Positions 1 to 12,004 of a stretch of DNA of 64,000 bases are shown here, piece by piece (within the stretch, counting starts at the first letter, position 1; every line of letters starts with the position of its first letter). Made by a program: the position numbers and the translations under genes. The notes beneath the pieces were generated by a model. That model searched no databases, was not told where the DNA came from, and saw nothing but the letters and a program-made list of their open reading frames with translations. This stretch comes from Odiellus spinosus (Eukaryota > Arthropoda > Arachnida > Opiliones > Phalangiidae), in contig CAWUCO010000284.1 of the NCBI GenBank assembly GCA_963920705.1, forward strand, positions 639,222 to 703,221, given 5' to 3'.

Positions 1-3000
1 CGAAAGGGCTCTTTTAGCGAAAAGGCTCTTTTAGCGAAAGGGCTCTTTTAGCGAAAGGGCTCTTTTAGCGAAAGGGCTCTTTTAGCGAAAGGGCTCTTTT
101 AGCGAAAGGGCTCTTTTAGCGAAAGGGCTCTTTTAGCGAAAGGGCTCTTTTAGCGAAAGGGCTCTTTTAGCGAAAGGGCTCTTTTAACGAAAGGGCTCTT
201 TTAGCGAAAGGGCTCTTTTAGCGAAAGGGCTCTTTTAGCGAAAGGGCTCTTTTAGCGAAAGGGCTCTTTTAGCGAAAGGGCTCTTTTAGCGAAAGGGCTC
301 TTTTAGCGAAAGGGCTCTTTTAGCGAAAGGGCTCTTTTAGCGAAAGGGCTCTTTTAGCGAAAGGGCTCTTTTAGCGAAAGGGCTCTTTTAGCGAAAGGGC
401 TCTTTTAGCGAAAGGGCTCTTTTAACGAAAGGGCTCTTTTAGCGAAAGGGCTCTTTTAGCGAAAGGGCTCTTTTAGCGAAAGGGCTCTTTTAGCGAAAGG
501 GCTCTTTTAGCGAAAGGGCTCTTTTAGCGAAAGGGCTCTTTTAGCGAAAGGGCTCTTTTAGCGAAAGTGCTCTTTTAGCGAAAGTGCTCTTTTAGCGAAA
601 GTGCTCTTTTAGAGAAAGTGATCTTTTAGAGAAAGTGCTCTTTTAGAGAAAGTGCTCTTTTAGAGAAAGTGCTCTTTTAGAGAAAGTGCTCTTTTAGAGA
701 AAGTGCTCTTTTAGAGAAAGTGCTCTTTTAGAGAAAGTGCTCTTTTAGAGAAAGTGCTCTTTTAGCGCACGTGCTCTTTTAGCGCACGTGCTCTTTTAGC
801 GAAAGTGCTCTTTTGGCGAAAGTGCTCTTTTGGCGAAAGTGCTCTTTTGGCGAAAGTGCTATTTTGGCGAAAGTGCACTTTTAGCGAAAGTGCTCTTTTA
901 GCGAAAGTCCTCTTTTAGCGAAAGTGCTCTTTTAGCGAAAGTCTCTTTTAGCGAAAGTGCTCTTTTAGCGAAAGTGCTCTTTTAGCGAAAGTGCTCTTTT
1001 AGAGAACGTGCTCTTTTAGAGAAAGAGCTCTTTTAGAGAAAGGGCTCTTTTAGAGAATGCGCTCTTTTAGAGAAAGCGCTCTTTTAGAGAAAGCGCTCTT
1101 TTAGAGAAAGCGCTCTTTTAGAGAAAGTGCTCTTTTAGCGAAAGTGCTCTTTTAGAGAAAGTGCTCTTTTAGCGAAAGTGCTCTTTTAGCGAAAGTGCTC
1201 TTTTAGCGAAAGTGCTCTTTTAGCCAAAGTGCTCTTTTAGCGAAAGTGCTCTTTTAGCGAACGTGCTCTTTTAGCGAACGTGCTCTTTTAGCGAAAATGC
1301 TCTTTTAGCGAAAGTGCTCTTTTAGCGAAAGAGCTCTTTTAGCGAAAGTGCTATTTTAGCGAAAGTGCTCTTTTAGCGCAATTGCTCTTTTAGCGCAAGT
1401 GTTCTTTTAGCGCAAGTGCTCTTTTAGCGCAAGTGCTCTTTTAGCGAAAGTGCTCTTTTAGCGAAAGTGCTCTTTTAGCGAAAGTGCTCTTTTAGCGAAA
1501 GTGCTCTTTAAGCGAAAGTGCTCTTTTATCGAAAGTGCTCTTTTAGCGAAAGTGCTCTTTTAGCGAAAGTGCTCTTTTAGCGAAAGTGCTCTTTTAGCGA
1601 AAGTGCTCTTTTAGCGAAAGAGCTCTTTTAGCGAAAGGGCTCTTTTAGCGAAAGGGCTCTTTTAGCGAAAGGGCTCTTTTAGCGAAAGGGCTCTTTTAGC
1701 GAAAGGGCTCTTTTAGCGAAAGGGCTCTTTTAGCGAAAAGGCTCTTTTAGCGAAAGGGCTCTTTTAGCGAAAGGGCTCTTTTAGCGAAAGGGCTCTTTTA
1801 ACGAAAGGGCTCTTTTAGCGAAAGGGCTCTTTTAGCGAAAGGGCTCTTTTAGCGAAAGGGCTCTTTTAGCGAAAGGGCTCTTTTAGCGAAAGGGCTCTTT
1901 TAGCGAAAGGGCTCTTTTAGCGAAAGGGCTCTTTTAGCGAAAGGGCTCTTTTAGCGAAAGGGCTCTTTTAGCGAAAGGGCTCTTTTAGCAAAAGGGCTCT
2001 TTTAGCGAAAGGGCTCTTTTAGCGAAAGGGCTCTTTTAACGTAAGGGCTCTTTTAGCGAAAGGGCTCTTTTAGCGAAAGGGCTCTTTTAGCGAAAGGGCT
2101 CTTTTAGCGAAAGGGCTCTTTTAGCGAAAGGGCTCTTTTAGCGAAAGGGCTCTTTTAGCGAAAGGGCTCTTTTAGCGAAAGGGCTCTTTTAGCGAAAGTG
2201 CTCTTTTAGCGAAAGTGCTCTTTTAGCGAAAGTCCTCTTTTACCGAAAGTCCTCTTTTACCGAAAGTCCTCTTTTAGCGAAAGTGCTCTTTTACCGAAAG
2301 TCCTCTTTTAGCGAAAGTGCTCTTTTAGCGAAAGTGCTCTTTTAGCGAAAGTGCTCTTTTAGCGAAAGTGCTCTTTTTGGCGAAAGTCCTCTTTTAGCGA
2401 AAGTCCTCTTTTAGCGAAAGTGCTCTTTTAGCGAAAGTGCTCTTTTAGCGAAAGTCCTCTTTTAGCGAAAGTCCTCTTTTAGCGAAAGTGCTCTTTTAGC
2501 GAAAGTGCTCTTTTAGCGAAAGTGCTCTTTTAGAGAAAGTGCTCTTTTAGAGAAAGTGCTCTTTTAGAGAAAGTGCTCTTTTAGCGAAATTGCTCTTTTA
2601 GAGAAAGTTCTCTTTTAGAGAAAATGCTCTTTTAGCGAAAGTGCTCTTTAAGCGAAAGTGCTCTTTTAGCGAAAGTGCTCTTTTAGATAAAGTGCTCTTT
2701 TAGCGAAAGTGCTCTTTTAGCGAAAGTGCTCTTTTAGCGAAAGTGCTCTTTTAGCGAAAGTGCTCTTTTAGCGAAAGTGCTCTTTTAGCGAAAGAGCTCT
2801 TTTAGCGAAAGAGCTCTTTTACCGAAAGAGCTCTTTTAGCGAAAGTGCTCTTTTAGCGAAAGTGCTCTTTTAGCGAAAGTGCTCTTTTAGAGAAAGTGCT
2901 CTTTTAGAGAAAGTGCTCTTTTAGCGAAAGGGCTCTTTTAGCGAAATGGCTCTTTTAGCGAAAGTGCTCTTTTTAGCGAAAGTGCTCTTTTAGCGAAAGT

Positions 3001-4980
3001 GCTCTTTTAGCGAAAGTGCTCTTTTAGCGAAAGGGCTCTTTTAGCGAAAGGGCTATTAGCGAAAGTGCTCTTTTAGAGAAAGTGTTCTTTTAGCGAAAGT
3101 GCTCTTTTACATAAAGTGCTCTTTTAGCGAAAGTGCTCTTTTAGCGAAAGTGCTCTTTTAGCGAAAGTGCTCTTTTAGCGAAAGTGCTCTTTTAGCGAAA
3201 GTACTCTTTTAGCGAAAGTGCTCTTTTAGCGAAAGTACTCTTTTAGCGAAAGTACTCTTTTAGCGAAAGTGCTCTTTTAGCGAAAGTGCTCTTTTAGCGA
3301 AAGTGCTCTTTTAGCGAAAGGGCTCTTTTAGCGAAAAGGCTCTTTTAGCGAAAGGGCTCTTTTAGCGAAAGGGCTCTTTTAGCGAAAGGGCTCTTTTAGC
3401 GAAAGTGCTCTTTTAGCGAAAGAGCTCTTTTAGCGAAAGAGCTCTTTTAGCGAAAGAGCTCTTTTAGCGAAAGTGCTCTTTTAGCGAAAGAGCTCTTTTA
3501 GAGAAAGCGCTCTTTTAGAGAAAGCGCTCTTTTAGAGAAAGCGCTCTTTTAGAGAAAGCGCTCTTTTAGAGAAAGCGCTCTTTTAGCGAAAGCGCTCTTT
3601 TAGAGAAAGTGCTCTTTTAGCGAAAGCGCTCTTTTAGATAAAGCGCTCTTTTAGAGAAAGCGCTCTTTTAGAGAAAGAGCTCTTTTAGAGAAAGTTCTCT
3701 TTTAGAAAAAGTGCTCTTTTAGAGAAAGTGCTCTTTTAGAGAAAGAGCTCTTTTAGAGAAAGTTCTCTTTTAGAAAAAGTGCTCTTTTAGCGAAAGTGCT
3801 CTTTAAGCGAAAGTGCTCTTTTAGCGAAAGTGCTCTTTTAGCGAAAGTGCTCTTTTAGAGAAAGTGCTCTTTTAGAGAAAGTGCTCTTTTAGAGAAAGTG
3901 CTCTTTTAGAGAAAGTGCTCTTTTAGAGAAAGTGCTCTTTTAGAGAAAGTGCTCTTTTAGAGAAAGTGCTCTTTTAGAGAAAGTGTTCTTTTAGCGCACG
4001 TGCTCTTTTAGCGCAAGTGCTCTTTTAGCGAAAGTGCTCTTTTGGCGAAAGTGCTCTTTTGGCGAAAGTGCTCTTTTGGCGAAAGTGCTATTTTGGCGAA
4101 AGTGCTCTTTTAGCGAAAGTGCTCTTTTAGCGAAAGTGCTCTTTTATTGAAAGTGCTCTTTTAGCGAAAGTGCTCTTTTAGCGAAAGTCCTCTTTTACCG
4201 AAAGTCCTCTTTTAGCGAAAGTGCTCTTTTAGCGAAAGAGCTCTTTTAGAGAAAGCGCTCTTTTAGAGAAAGCGCTCTTTTAGAGAAAGCGCTCTTTTAG
4301 AGAAAGGGCTCTTTTAGAGAAAGGGCTCTTTTAGAGAAAGGGCTCTTTTAGAGAAAGGGCTCTTTTAGAGAAAGGGCTCTTTTAGAGAAAGTGCTCTTTT
4401 AGAGAAAGTGCTCTTTTAGAGAAAGTGCTCTTTTAGCGCAAGTGTTCTTTTAGCGCAAGTGTTCTTTTAGCGCACGTGCTCTTTTAGCGCAAGTGCTCTT
4501 TTAGCGAAAGTGCTCTTTTGGCGAAAGTGCTCTTTTGGCGAAAGTGCTCTTTTGGCGAAAGTGCTATTTTGGCGAAAGTGCTCTTTTAGCGAAAGTGCTC
4601 TTTTAGCGAAAGTGCTCTTTTATTGAAAGTGCTCTTTTAGCGAAAGTGCTCTTTTAGCGAAAGTGCTCTTTTAGCGAAAGTCCTCTTTTACCGAAAGTCC
4701 TCTTTTAGCGAAAGTGCTCTTTTAGCGAAAGCGCTCTTTTAGAGAAAGCGCTCTTTTAGAGAAAGCGCTCTTTTAGAGAAAGCGCTCTTTTAGAGAAAGG
4801 GCTCTTTTAGAGAAAGGGCTCTTTTTAGAGAAAGGGCTCTTTTTAGAGAAAGGGCTCTTTTAGAGAAAGGGCTCTTTTAGAGAAAGGGCTCTTTTAGAGA
4901 AAGCGCTCTTTTAGAGAAAGCGCTCTTTAAGAGAAAGCGCTCTTTTAGAGAAAGCGCTCTTTTAGAGAAAGCGCTCTTTT
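1..4980 (+). repeat. 17-bp satellite array 1
   Basis: Head-to-tail monomers of the type GCGAAAGGGCTCTTTTA, 17 bp each, about 290 copies, continuing past the left edge of the window. Subtypes differ mainly at two positions: GCGAAA versus GAGAAA, and the base after AAAG (G, T, C or A). Like subtypes lie in runs. Marker variants such as a GCTATTTTGGCG monomer (near 860, 4090, 4565) and TTTTATTGAAAG (near 4141, 4618) recur in the same order, which shows higher-order repetition. The array ends abruptly at 4980 in the GAGAAAGCGCTCTTTTA subtype. No function is known to me; centromeric or other heterochromatic satellite is an inference. Confidence 0.97.
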
Positions 4981-5540
4981 AGTTTTTTGTTTTCTAAAGG
5001 GCACATTTATTAACAATAAAACAAACAAACAAAATTACAATAGTAGGAAAGTACTAAATAAAAACAAACAAAAATACAATATTACAAAATTACAGAATGA
5101 CAAAGGTGAAAAAAAAAGGAAAAAAACACTAAAAAAAAATTCAAAAACTCATAAAAAAATATACAAAAAACGATGCAAAAAAAAAAAAAAAACTCGGGAT
5201 AAAAAACACAAAAGTGAGGCGTGAAAAAAACGTCGCACGAGAAGGGAAGAACGGAAAGAAAAACAAGTTGGGAAACCAAAATTTTACCTCTCCTCGTACC
5301 AACTCTAAAGCTAAACAAGAAGACGAATAAACTCCAAAGAGACGATGTTAAAGTTTTATTTTTTTTTGTTAAAATAGGGAAAAACATTGACCATTTTTTA
5401 AATCATAAAGCTAGAAACATTGACCATTTTTTAAGTCATAAAGCTAGAAGACTTTTGATCCAAAAAAAAAATGAATTTGTAATACAGTATAAAAGCCGCC
5501 CCATTACTTTCAACACAAACAGGTTATTTAAGACATGTTG
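4981..5540. other. A/T-rich segment bordering the satellite
   Basis: A-rich plus strand with AAACAAAC and AAAATACAAT runs. It resembles in composition the A-rich strand just below the LINE ORF2 near 35520-35600, so it may be a decayed LINE tail, but I cannot align it with confidence. A ~32-bp sequence containing ACATTGACCATTTTTTAA and CATAAAGCTAGAA is directly duplicated at about 5388-5450. Open frames here (5082-5387 minus, 5221-5541 plus) are low-complexity and not credible genes. Confidence 0.5.
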
Positions 5541-6831
5541 AATGTAATTTAGCAAAAATAAATGGAGGATTAATGGTGTACATTTTCTTTTGGACAACAT
5601 ATCCTCTTGAGAATAGATTACTGCTTCAGACGTTTTTCTATGGAAGTGTTGACATATTGAGATTTGGAGACTGAAGATTCTTTCCTTTCGAAGGAATGTC
5701 TAGATGAGATTTAGGAGGATGCCCTTTGTTTCAATTTGGCCTATACTTCCTCATCTTACTAAACGTTAAATAGATAACGGTTTCTTTAAATGATTTTGTG
5801 TCCGTATTAATAAAGCGCCAATTGCAGCACCCTTAACCTAATATTATAAAAAACTTAATCACATCCAGGATAGTAAAGGAGTTTCTGATCTTATTGATAT
5901 TCGGTTTAAAGTATAACTGCAATGCTTACCAACAAGAAAATAAGTTAAGTTTGATGATATAGTTAAAAAAGATGTTGACATAGTGACGGTGTATATAATG
6001 AAAGGCCGTCTATTTCGCGGCCTTAATGTTGCTTAAATGTGGTAATGAGCATCCCTAGTATGGTAGCGAATGCACAATTCATCGGACGCACTTCGGTTTA
6101 GAAAAAATAATTAGCAACTGAAAAGACAATTTTTCGTTTAAAAAAGGGCTGAGAGACTTTATACATACCGAATTAATAGGATCCACTTGCATTCGTATAT
6201 TTTCGACGCCATAGAAATCGCCATAGTATAATTCAAACATATTATACTGAGTTCTTCCCGAAGATATACGAAGAAGTACTGCGCTTTTTTACCCTATTTT
6301 TGGGAAATTAAATAAGGCCTCAAACTAATTTTTGTTCTTTTGTTTCCATTCGAATAGTCTTGATCAAGATTTTTATATAGCTACGCATCATCATAAGATT
6401 GAATCATGCTTAAGGCCTGGTAACGGTAGTTAAAGCCCACATGTGGCACAGTTCTAGAGAGTTGACCACCCGAGGTATTCCATGCTATATCGGTAAGGTG
6501 TAAATTCCGACCTCTGAAGATGCTAGTGTTGTCTTGATATTTTACACTGGGTGCGTTCAGCGTTCGTACCGAAGTGACCGGTTTTCACTGAATTGAACTT
6601 TTCTGTTGAGAGGGCTGCCCAAAAACGAAATGTTTTATTGTAGATATAAATAATTAATTTAAAAATATTAATATAGTAAAAGTATAGAAACATATTTCGA
6701 ACTTTTAGAATTCTATATTATTATGAATGATTGTAAAACTTACCAGGTATGTTTCGGTGGATGAGTGTTCATTTACATACTCGGGCGGTCTCTTCAGTTG
6801 TTTTTTATCCTAATAAATTTACTAATCTCCT
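5541..6831. other. Non-coding stretch, nothing recognised
   Basis: AT-rich single-copy-looking DNA. I find no long open frame, no repeat structure and no RNA gene signature here. Confidence 0.5.
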
Positions 6832-7357
6832 AGGGTGTCGTACAAATTTTGCCAACCTTTAAGGGTGGTCCTACAAATTTTACCAACCTTTAAGGGTGGT
6901 CGTACAAATTTTGCCAACCTTTAAGGGTGGTCGTACAAATTTTGCCAACCTTTAAGGGTGGTCGTACAAATTTTACCAACCTTTAAGGGTGGTCGTACAA
7001 ATTTTACCAACCTTTAACGGGTGGTCATACAAATTTTACCAACCTTTACGGGTGGTCGTACAAATTTTACCAACCTTTAACGGGTGGTCATACAAATTTT
7101 ACCAACCTTTACGGGTGGTCATACAAATTTTACGAACCTTTACGGGTGGTCCTACAAATTTTACCAACCTTTAAGGGTGGTCCTACAAATTTTACCAACC
7201 TTTAAGGGTGGTCATACAAATTTTACCAACCTTTAAAGGTGGTCATACAAATTTTACCAACCTTTAAAGGTGGTCATACAAATTTTACCGACCCTTTAAA
7301 AGTGGTCTTATCAAATTTACCAAGCCTTTAAAAGTGGTCATACCAATTTTATCAACT
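6832..7357 (+). repeat. 31-bp minisatellite
   Basis: About 17 tandem copies of a 31-bp unit built from GGGTGGTCGTACAAATTTT and CCAACCTTTAA, with some 32-bp units carrying an extra base (TTTAACGGGTGG). Copies decay to the right (AAAGTGGTCATACC). It lies beyond the 3' end of the Helentron coding region, where Helentron-like elements often carry minisatellites, so it may be part of that element's 3' end. The small open frame across it is a by-product of the period. Confidence 0.9.
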
Positions 7358-7372
7358 CTAGAATGATATTAC

Positions 7373-7502
7373 GACTTTTCAATTTCGTCGACTTTTCAAT
7401 TTCGTCGACTTTTCAATTTCGTCGACTTTTCAATTTCGTCGACTTTTCAATTTCGTCGACTTTTCAATTTCGTCGAATTTTCAATTTCGTCGACTTTTCA
7501 AT
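7373..7502 (+). repeat. 17-bp tandem repeat next to Helentron stop
   Basis: About 7.6 nearly perfect copies of GACTTTTCAATTTCGTC, period 17 bp, ending eight bases before the last codon of the Helentron endonuclease domain. The sequence is unrelated to the large satellite although the period is the same. It probably belongs to the Helentron 3' region. Confidence 0.93.
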
Positions 7503-7510
7503 TTTAAAAA

Positions 7511-9031
7511 CTAAGGTTGTTTAAAGATACATATACCCTTGTGGTACGAGTAAAATGTTTCTCTGTAACATGCTTCATATCGGTCTCGAAATAGTTGGTT
7601 TCCAAACGCCAAATCCAACTGGCAATGATAGTCAGTGGGATATTTTTGATCGAGACCTGGCAAAAGAGATATATCAAATGGTTCAAAGAACTTCGTCAGT
7701 GCCGTTTTACTTTTTAAAAAATTGATGTTAAAATCCCCAACAACAACTGTTGGGATGGAAGAATCATATTTAGCATCAAACAAAGGGTTAAAATCTTCAA
7801 ACACAGTTCTCAAACTCGCGCCTGGAGATTTGTACAATAGAACCACAGATATAGGTTCTTTTTCTATGAAAACATCTAGCCAACAACGTTCCACGTGAGA
7901 ATTTCTGAAAGGTCTGTCACTTCGTAAAACTCTGTTATCCATAGCCTTAACTGCGTTTTCCGATTTATCTTTTAAATAAATCGAAGAGCCAAAAGCAACT
8001 CTATGCGCTGTCCTTGGTAGGAAAATACCACCATCTTCTCTAAAGGATGGAACACTTAAATTATCCGTCTCTTTCTTCCACGTTTCAACGAAGCATAACA
8101 ATTGACTATTTAATATAACGTTGTCGGCTAGAATATCTGGTAAATGGGCGTTTAAGGACTGCGCATTACGTACATAAATACAAATCTGATTTTTCAAGAA
8201 CGGCAATTCTATCATCCGCGTTTCTCGCAATCTTTTTAGTTCCAACTCTACGACGTTGTTGTTAGGCGAATTCGGAACCTGAAATTTACCATCAATGTAT
8301 AAACCAGAAGCTGATTTTGCTCTACTGCACGCCACGTATAAGTGGGCTTTTTCTAATTTCTTTGTTGGCTTACAATGAACAACCACCGAAGAATAAGTAT
8401 CTCCTTGACTTTTATGTATCGTAATGGCTTCGGAAATAACCAAAGGAAACTGTTTCCTGGACACTGAAACGTTGTTCTGCCTCCATTTTCTGGCAAATGC
8501 TTTGATAACTTTCTCAACGGGTGTCCAAGACCTATTAAACTTATTTACGATGTATAAGCCGTAACTCCTTTGTCTCAAATTTTTCCCAACGTTTTGGTCA
8601 TCAAATTCAATCCAGACTCTGAACGTATATTGTTCTCCGTATCGATTAGTACCGTATTCTATTTTTCTTAACCAACCAGTTGCGCCATTGGTTAGTCCGT
8701 CCGCTGTATCGACATTGTTAGTCATCATATACCTGGCCCCACAAGCCAGTGTTAATTCTTTCGGAAGACCATACGTATCGGAAGTCGGTAATTTTTCAAT
8801 TTGCGCTAGGATATCACTTTTAACTTTACTAGAAAGGTCTCCATTAACGATATCCAGCGATACTGAATACGCTTTTTCAGTATCCATCGCAGCAAGTTTT
8901 TCTAAATTAAACTTGTTTACATCGGCGTTGGTCGCAAAAAGATGGATAGCGTCTTTTGGAGGTGTACGATTTGCCTTTATTTCTAAACTAGTGAACAGGT
9001 CTATATCCTTTTGCTCATCTTGCCAATAGCC
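7511..9031 (-). pseudogene. Helentron helicase C-half plus endonuclease domain
   Basis: Open from about 9031 to 7511; the first ATG (8887) is internal and not a real start. The upstream part contains helicase motif V/VI features: AITIHKSQGDTYSS around 8425 and HLYVACSRAKSASGLYI around 8335. The C-terminal ~230 residues form an endonuclease/exonuclease/phosphatase fold: RNAQSL and CFVETW near its start, VVVGDFN (catalytic Asp and Asn), QLDLAFGN, and YSYHKGI where SDH is usual. The Asp of that last motif appears replaced by Tyr, which could impair nuclease activity. The protein would unwind and nick DNA during rolling-circle transposition. The frame joins the motif I-III piece only through frameshifts. 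Confidence 0.9.
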
Positions 9032-9560
9032 ATTCTATTTAAAGCTTCCGCAAATATTTTATCATCCTTTTGTCTCATTTTCTCTTCTAGTTCAGAAAAA
9101 TTAAATTGTTCCCATATTACCAATCAGCGAAGCGTAAGGAAATAATCGCGAACGGGTCTTAGTTGATTGAAGTCACCAACGAGTAAAACCGAGATGCCTC
9201 CAAAATAATCGGGACAACCCATAATCTCTTGCAATCTAGCATTCACTCGATTAAAAATCTTTGCACCTACCATTGAAATTTCGTCGATTATGACCAATTT
9301 TAATTGACCGTAAAGTATTCGACATTTGTGAAGAGTTTCACTTTCGAGCCTAGAAATATTTCCAGCAAATTGGCTAACGGGTAAACAAAAAGTACTATGT
9401 AAAGTAGCCCCACTTATATTAAAAGCGGCTTTTCCCGTAGGAGCGCATCTTATAACTTTTGCTTCTGAAGGATTTGACCCTGGCTGTTTGTTGAAAAATC
9501 TAGAAACCGCTTCGTAAATGGCACTAATCAATAGACTTTTTCCAACACCAGCCCCTCCAG
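9032..9560 (-). pseudogene. Helentron helicase motifs I-III
   Basis: A frame open from the MULE junction to 9124 carries Walker A (GGAGVGKS, bases about 9533-9560), VIIDEISMVG (motif II, DEXH-like) and VLLVGDFNQLRPV (motif III), the hallmarks of PIF1-family helicases in Helitrons. A stop follows at 9124. About 90 bases further down, another frame encodes EQFNFSELEEKMRQKDDKIF, which is the expected continuation, and a second frameshift near 9030 leads into the C-half. The open frame has no start of its own: the coding sequence upstream lies 20.46 kb away, beyond the inserted MULE. Confidence 0.9.
9552..9560. repeat. Left target-site duplication of the MULE
   Basis: CCCCTCCAG, matched by the same nine bases at 30025-30033. 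On the Helentron coding strand it reads CTGGAGGGG, inside the codons for helicase motif I. Nine bases is the usual MULE duplication length. The left element end carries a few extra bases (TAGG) before the shared CCAACAC terminus. Confidence 0.88.
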
Positions 9561-10930
9561 TAGGCCAACACTATTTTACAGAAAAGCAGAAAGAGCTGAA
9601 AAAAGCTGAAAGTAGGAAAACTACTATCATAGGAGGAGTTTCTGTAAATTGCGGATTTCAGCTTTTTTCGGCCCAAGGCAATTTCTGTAAATAGCGGAAA
9701 GCGGGATATGAACGTTTTTATAAAGCATATTTACATTAAATCTTCTTGCTATTATATTAGCGAAATATTTAAATCGGATTTAACTAGAAACTATTCAAAT
9801 TAATTGTTTTAAGCTTCCTTACTCTCAAATACTCGGATATTATATATTAAATAAAAATAAGAATTTACGGTATGGGCGAAGGGACTGAGGGAGGTGCTTG
9901 GTTTTCCGCTACCATCATCTGACTTAGGCGGGGGAGGGGGGAGGGAATTCAATTGCTTTTCTGTTAAATTAGCTAATATTAAACCAAAATCCCTTAAAAT
10001 TAATTTATATAGCCTTCTACTAATTCCCTTCAAATTATAAACCCCATTTAGATTTAATTAAACTCAGTTTAAATTTGATTTAGAATTTCTGTAAAATTCA
10101 AATTCATTTTCAGCAGCCCTATACTTCCTCAATAATAACTCAAAATACACCGAAATTATTATGCATATCCTAGTAATTACCCTCAGTATAAACACCCGCA
10201 TCGAATTTACTACAATTCAATTTCAAATTAATTTTCTTGTAGTTCTCATAATCTGGCTGATACGAGATGTCGCCCCTCCCGCAAGCTTTATTGTGCCAAA
10301 TTTAAATTTTTCCGTCTGCAAAATATAGTTCGACTTTCTGTAAATTAAAATTTCATTTTCGGCAGCCGTTTACTTCCCCAATATTGACCCAAAATCCACC
10401 AAAATGTCTATACGCAGTCTACACCTAATTACCTTCAATATAAAGACACCATTTCGATTTAATTCGGTCAAGTTTAAATTTTATTTCCATTTTCTGTAAA
10501 ATTCAATTTCACTTTCGGCAGCCCTTTACTTCCCCAATATTAACCCAAAATACACCAAAATTTATGTACACAGCCTACATCTAATTACCCTCAATATGAA
10601 TACCCCATTTCAATTTAATTCGATCAAGTTTAATAATAATTTGGATTTTCTGTAAAATTCAATTTCACTTTCGGCAGCCCTAAACTAAGCTAATTTTTAA
10701 CCAAAATACATTGAAAATAATTCATATAGCCTTCTACCAATTTCCCTCACATTATAAACCCCAATTAGATTTAATTAAATTCAATTATTCTTTTCATGGA
10801 TATTTGAGTTCTCTTGCCCCCTCCCGCAAGCTTTATGATGCCAAATTTCAGTCCAAACCCGCGAAATTGAAACTCTAATTCTGCAAAATTCCATTCTATT
10901 TTCTGTAAAATTTAATGGAAGAAAAAAGAA
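9561..10930. repeat. Left terminal inverted repeat and subterminal array
   Basis: The first ~740 bp match the right terminus (30024 back to about 29300) almost base for base. For example, a 74-codon open frame is present in both arms with one residue changed. The outermost 120 bp contain an internal hairpin (CTGAAAAAAGCTGAAAG against TTTCAGCTTTTTTC). Further in are AT-rich units 150-240 bp long, each with TTTCTGTAAAATTCAATTTC, GGCAGCCC and AAACCCCATTTAGATTTAATT motifs; they are the reverse complement of the right subterminal array. Such arrays may bind the transposase (inference). Confidence 0.9.
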
Positions 10931-11390
10931 CGGATTCTACGGGTGGGGAAATTGTTCAGTAAGCAAGAAATTTTCACACAAAGAAAAAAATACTATTGTC
11001 AGGGTATTCCCACTCCTCCCCCCGCCTTATGCATATCCAGAATCAATTTGAGTAGTCAGCTGGCCGAAGAGTGGCACTCTTTTGAAACGAAATCAAATTC
11101 TGGTTAAATTCACTTTCTTCTTTTCTAAAATACCATGCAGTGGCATTCTAATATGGGAAAACCCTCTAAAGTAAAAAGGGAAACTAGTAATGACGTCAAA
11201 GCCCGATTTTTAGTACTTCACTCTAAGCGAGTTTATATGACTAAATAAAAGCTTAAAGGGAACGTGAAAAGATATTCTTCTACTTTGCAAGCGAATCTTA
11301 TTTTTAGTAGAATAATTAATATAAAACCACGATCTTATTCACACGACGTTTTAACATTATCACGGTCTTTCCGAGTCAAAGTTGAAAGTT
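10931..11390. other. MULE left arm spacer, nothing recognised
   Basis: Single-copy-looking AT-rich DNA between the subterminal array and the inner inverted repeat. No open frame or motif stands out. Confidence 0.45.
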
Positions 11391-12000
11391 TTAACAGGCG
11401 AATTGGGTAACTTTTACTAGCTGGAAGGGGCGAATATAAAAACAAAGTTTGATTATTCTCTTCATCTTCCCTTTAACAAAAAAAGCACGTGTACAGCATT
11501 TACCTCTTTTGAAATAGTAGAAAAGAAAAAACTGATTATTTTTTCTCACTTCTAACAGAGGTTTGGCGAATAGAGTACGGAAAACATTTTCGCGTCTCTT
11601 TTCGTTTTGCAATTGTAGAAATTAAAAATTCCTTCTCAATCCCTATATACTGTTAGTATTAATAACAGTTTTAATACAATCTTCAGGAATAAGATTGGAA
11701 ATTTGATACTTCCTTCCCCTATACAATTTTTGTATAAACTAGGTTTTAATATATTCCTGCAGTGTTTGCAGGAATAAATGTGGAAAGTTGATACTCCCTC
11801 TATACAGTTTTTGTATATATTGGGTTTTAATTAATTCCTGCAGTGTTTGCAGGAATAAAAGTGGAAATTTGATACTCCCTCTATACAGTTTTTGTATATT
11901 TGGGTTTTAACATATTCCTGCAGTTTTTGCAGGAATAAAATTGATATTAGATACTTCCACTATACAAATTTTGTTTTTGATTCTCAATATCCCCAGAACC
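11391..12000. repeat. Inner inverted repeat, left copy (promoter side)
   Basis: Reverse-complement match to 21960-22660. Shared landmarks include AGCTGGAAGGGGCGAATATA, AGCACGTGTACAGC, GGTTTGGCGAATAGAGTACGG and CCCTATATACTGTTAGTATT. It lies immediately upstream of the plus-strand gene, as its partner lies upstream of the minus-strand gene. The two genes therefore share nearly the same 5' control DNA although their proteins have diverged strongly. Confidence 0.88.
11684..11945 (+). promoter_or_regulatory. Paired-palindrome repeats, left promoter
   Basis: Three units spaced about 80 bp apart. Each holds two short inverted repeats: TATACA-N5-TGTATA and TTCCTGCA-N5-TGCAGGAA (the latter at about 11754, 11836 and 11914). 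A degenerate half-unit sits at about 11684. The same units occur four times, inverted, ahead of the minus-strand transposase. The arrangement suggests operator or transposase-binding sites, or RNA hairpins in the leader; which one cannot be told from sequence. Confidence 0.75.
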
Positions 12001-12004
12001 TTTC

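Noticed and set aside
1..4980. CRISPR-like array
   Set aside because: Units are contiguous 17-bp monomers without unique spacers; it is satellite DNA in a eukaryotic context.
5082..5541. Overlapping frames rich in Phe on one strand and Lys on the other
   Set aside because: Low-complexity A/T-rich DNA.
6989..7174. 61-codon frame over the 31-bp minisatellite
   Set aside because: Period artefact; frame lost where 32-bp units occur.
9809..10033. 74-codon open frame in both MULE termini (also 29556-29780)
   Set aside because: Conservation follows from the inverted repeat itself. It is Pro-rich in the middle only because of a C run, and has no other support.
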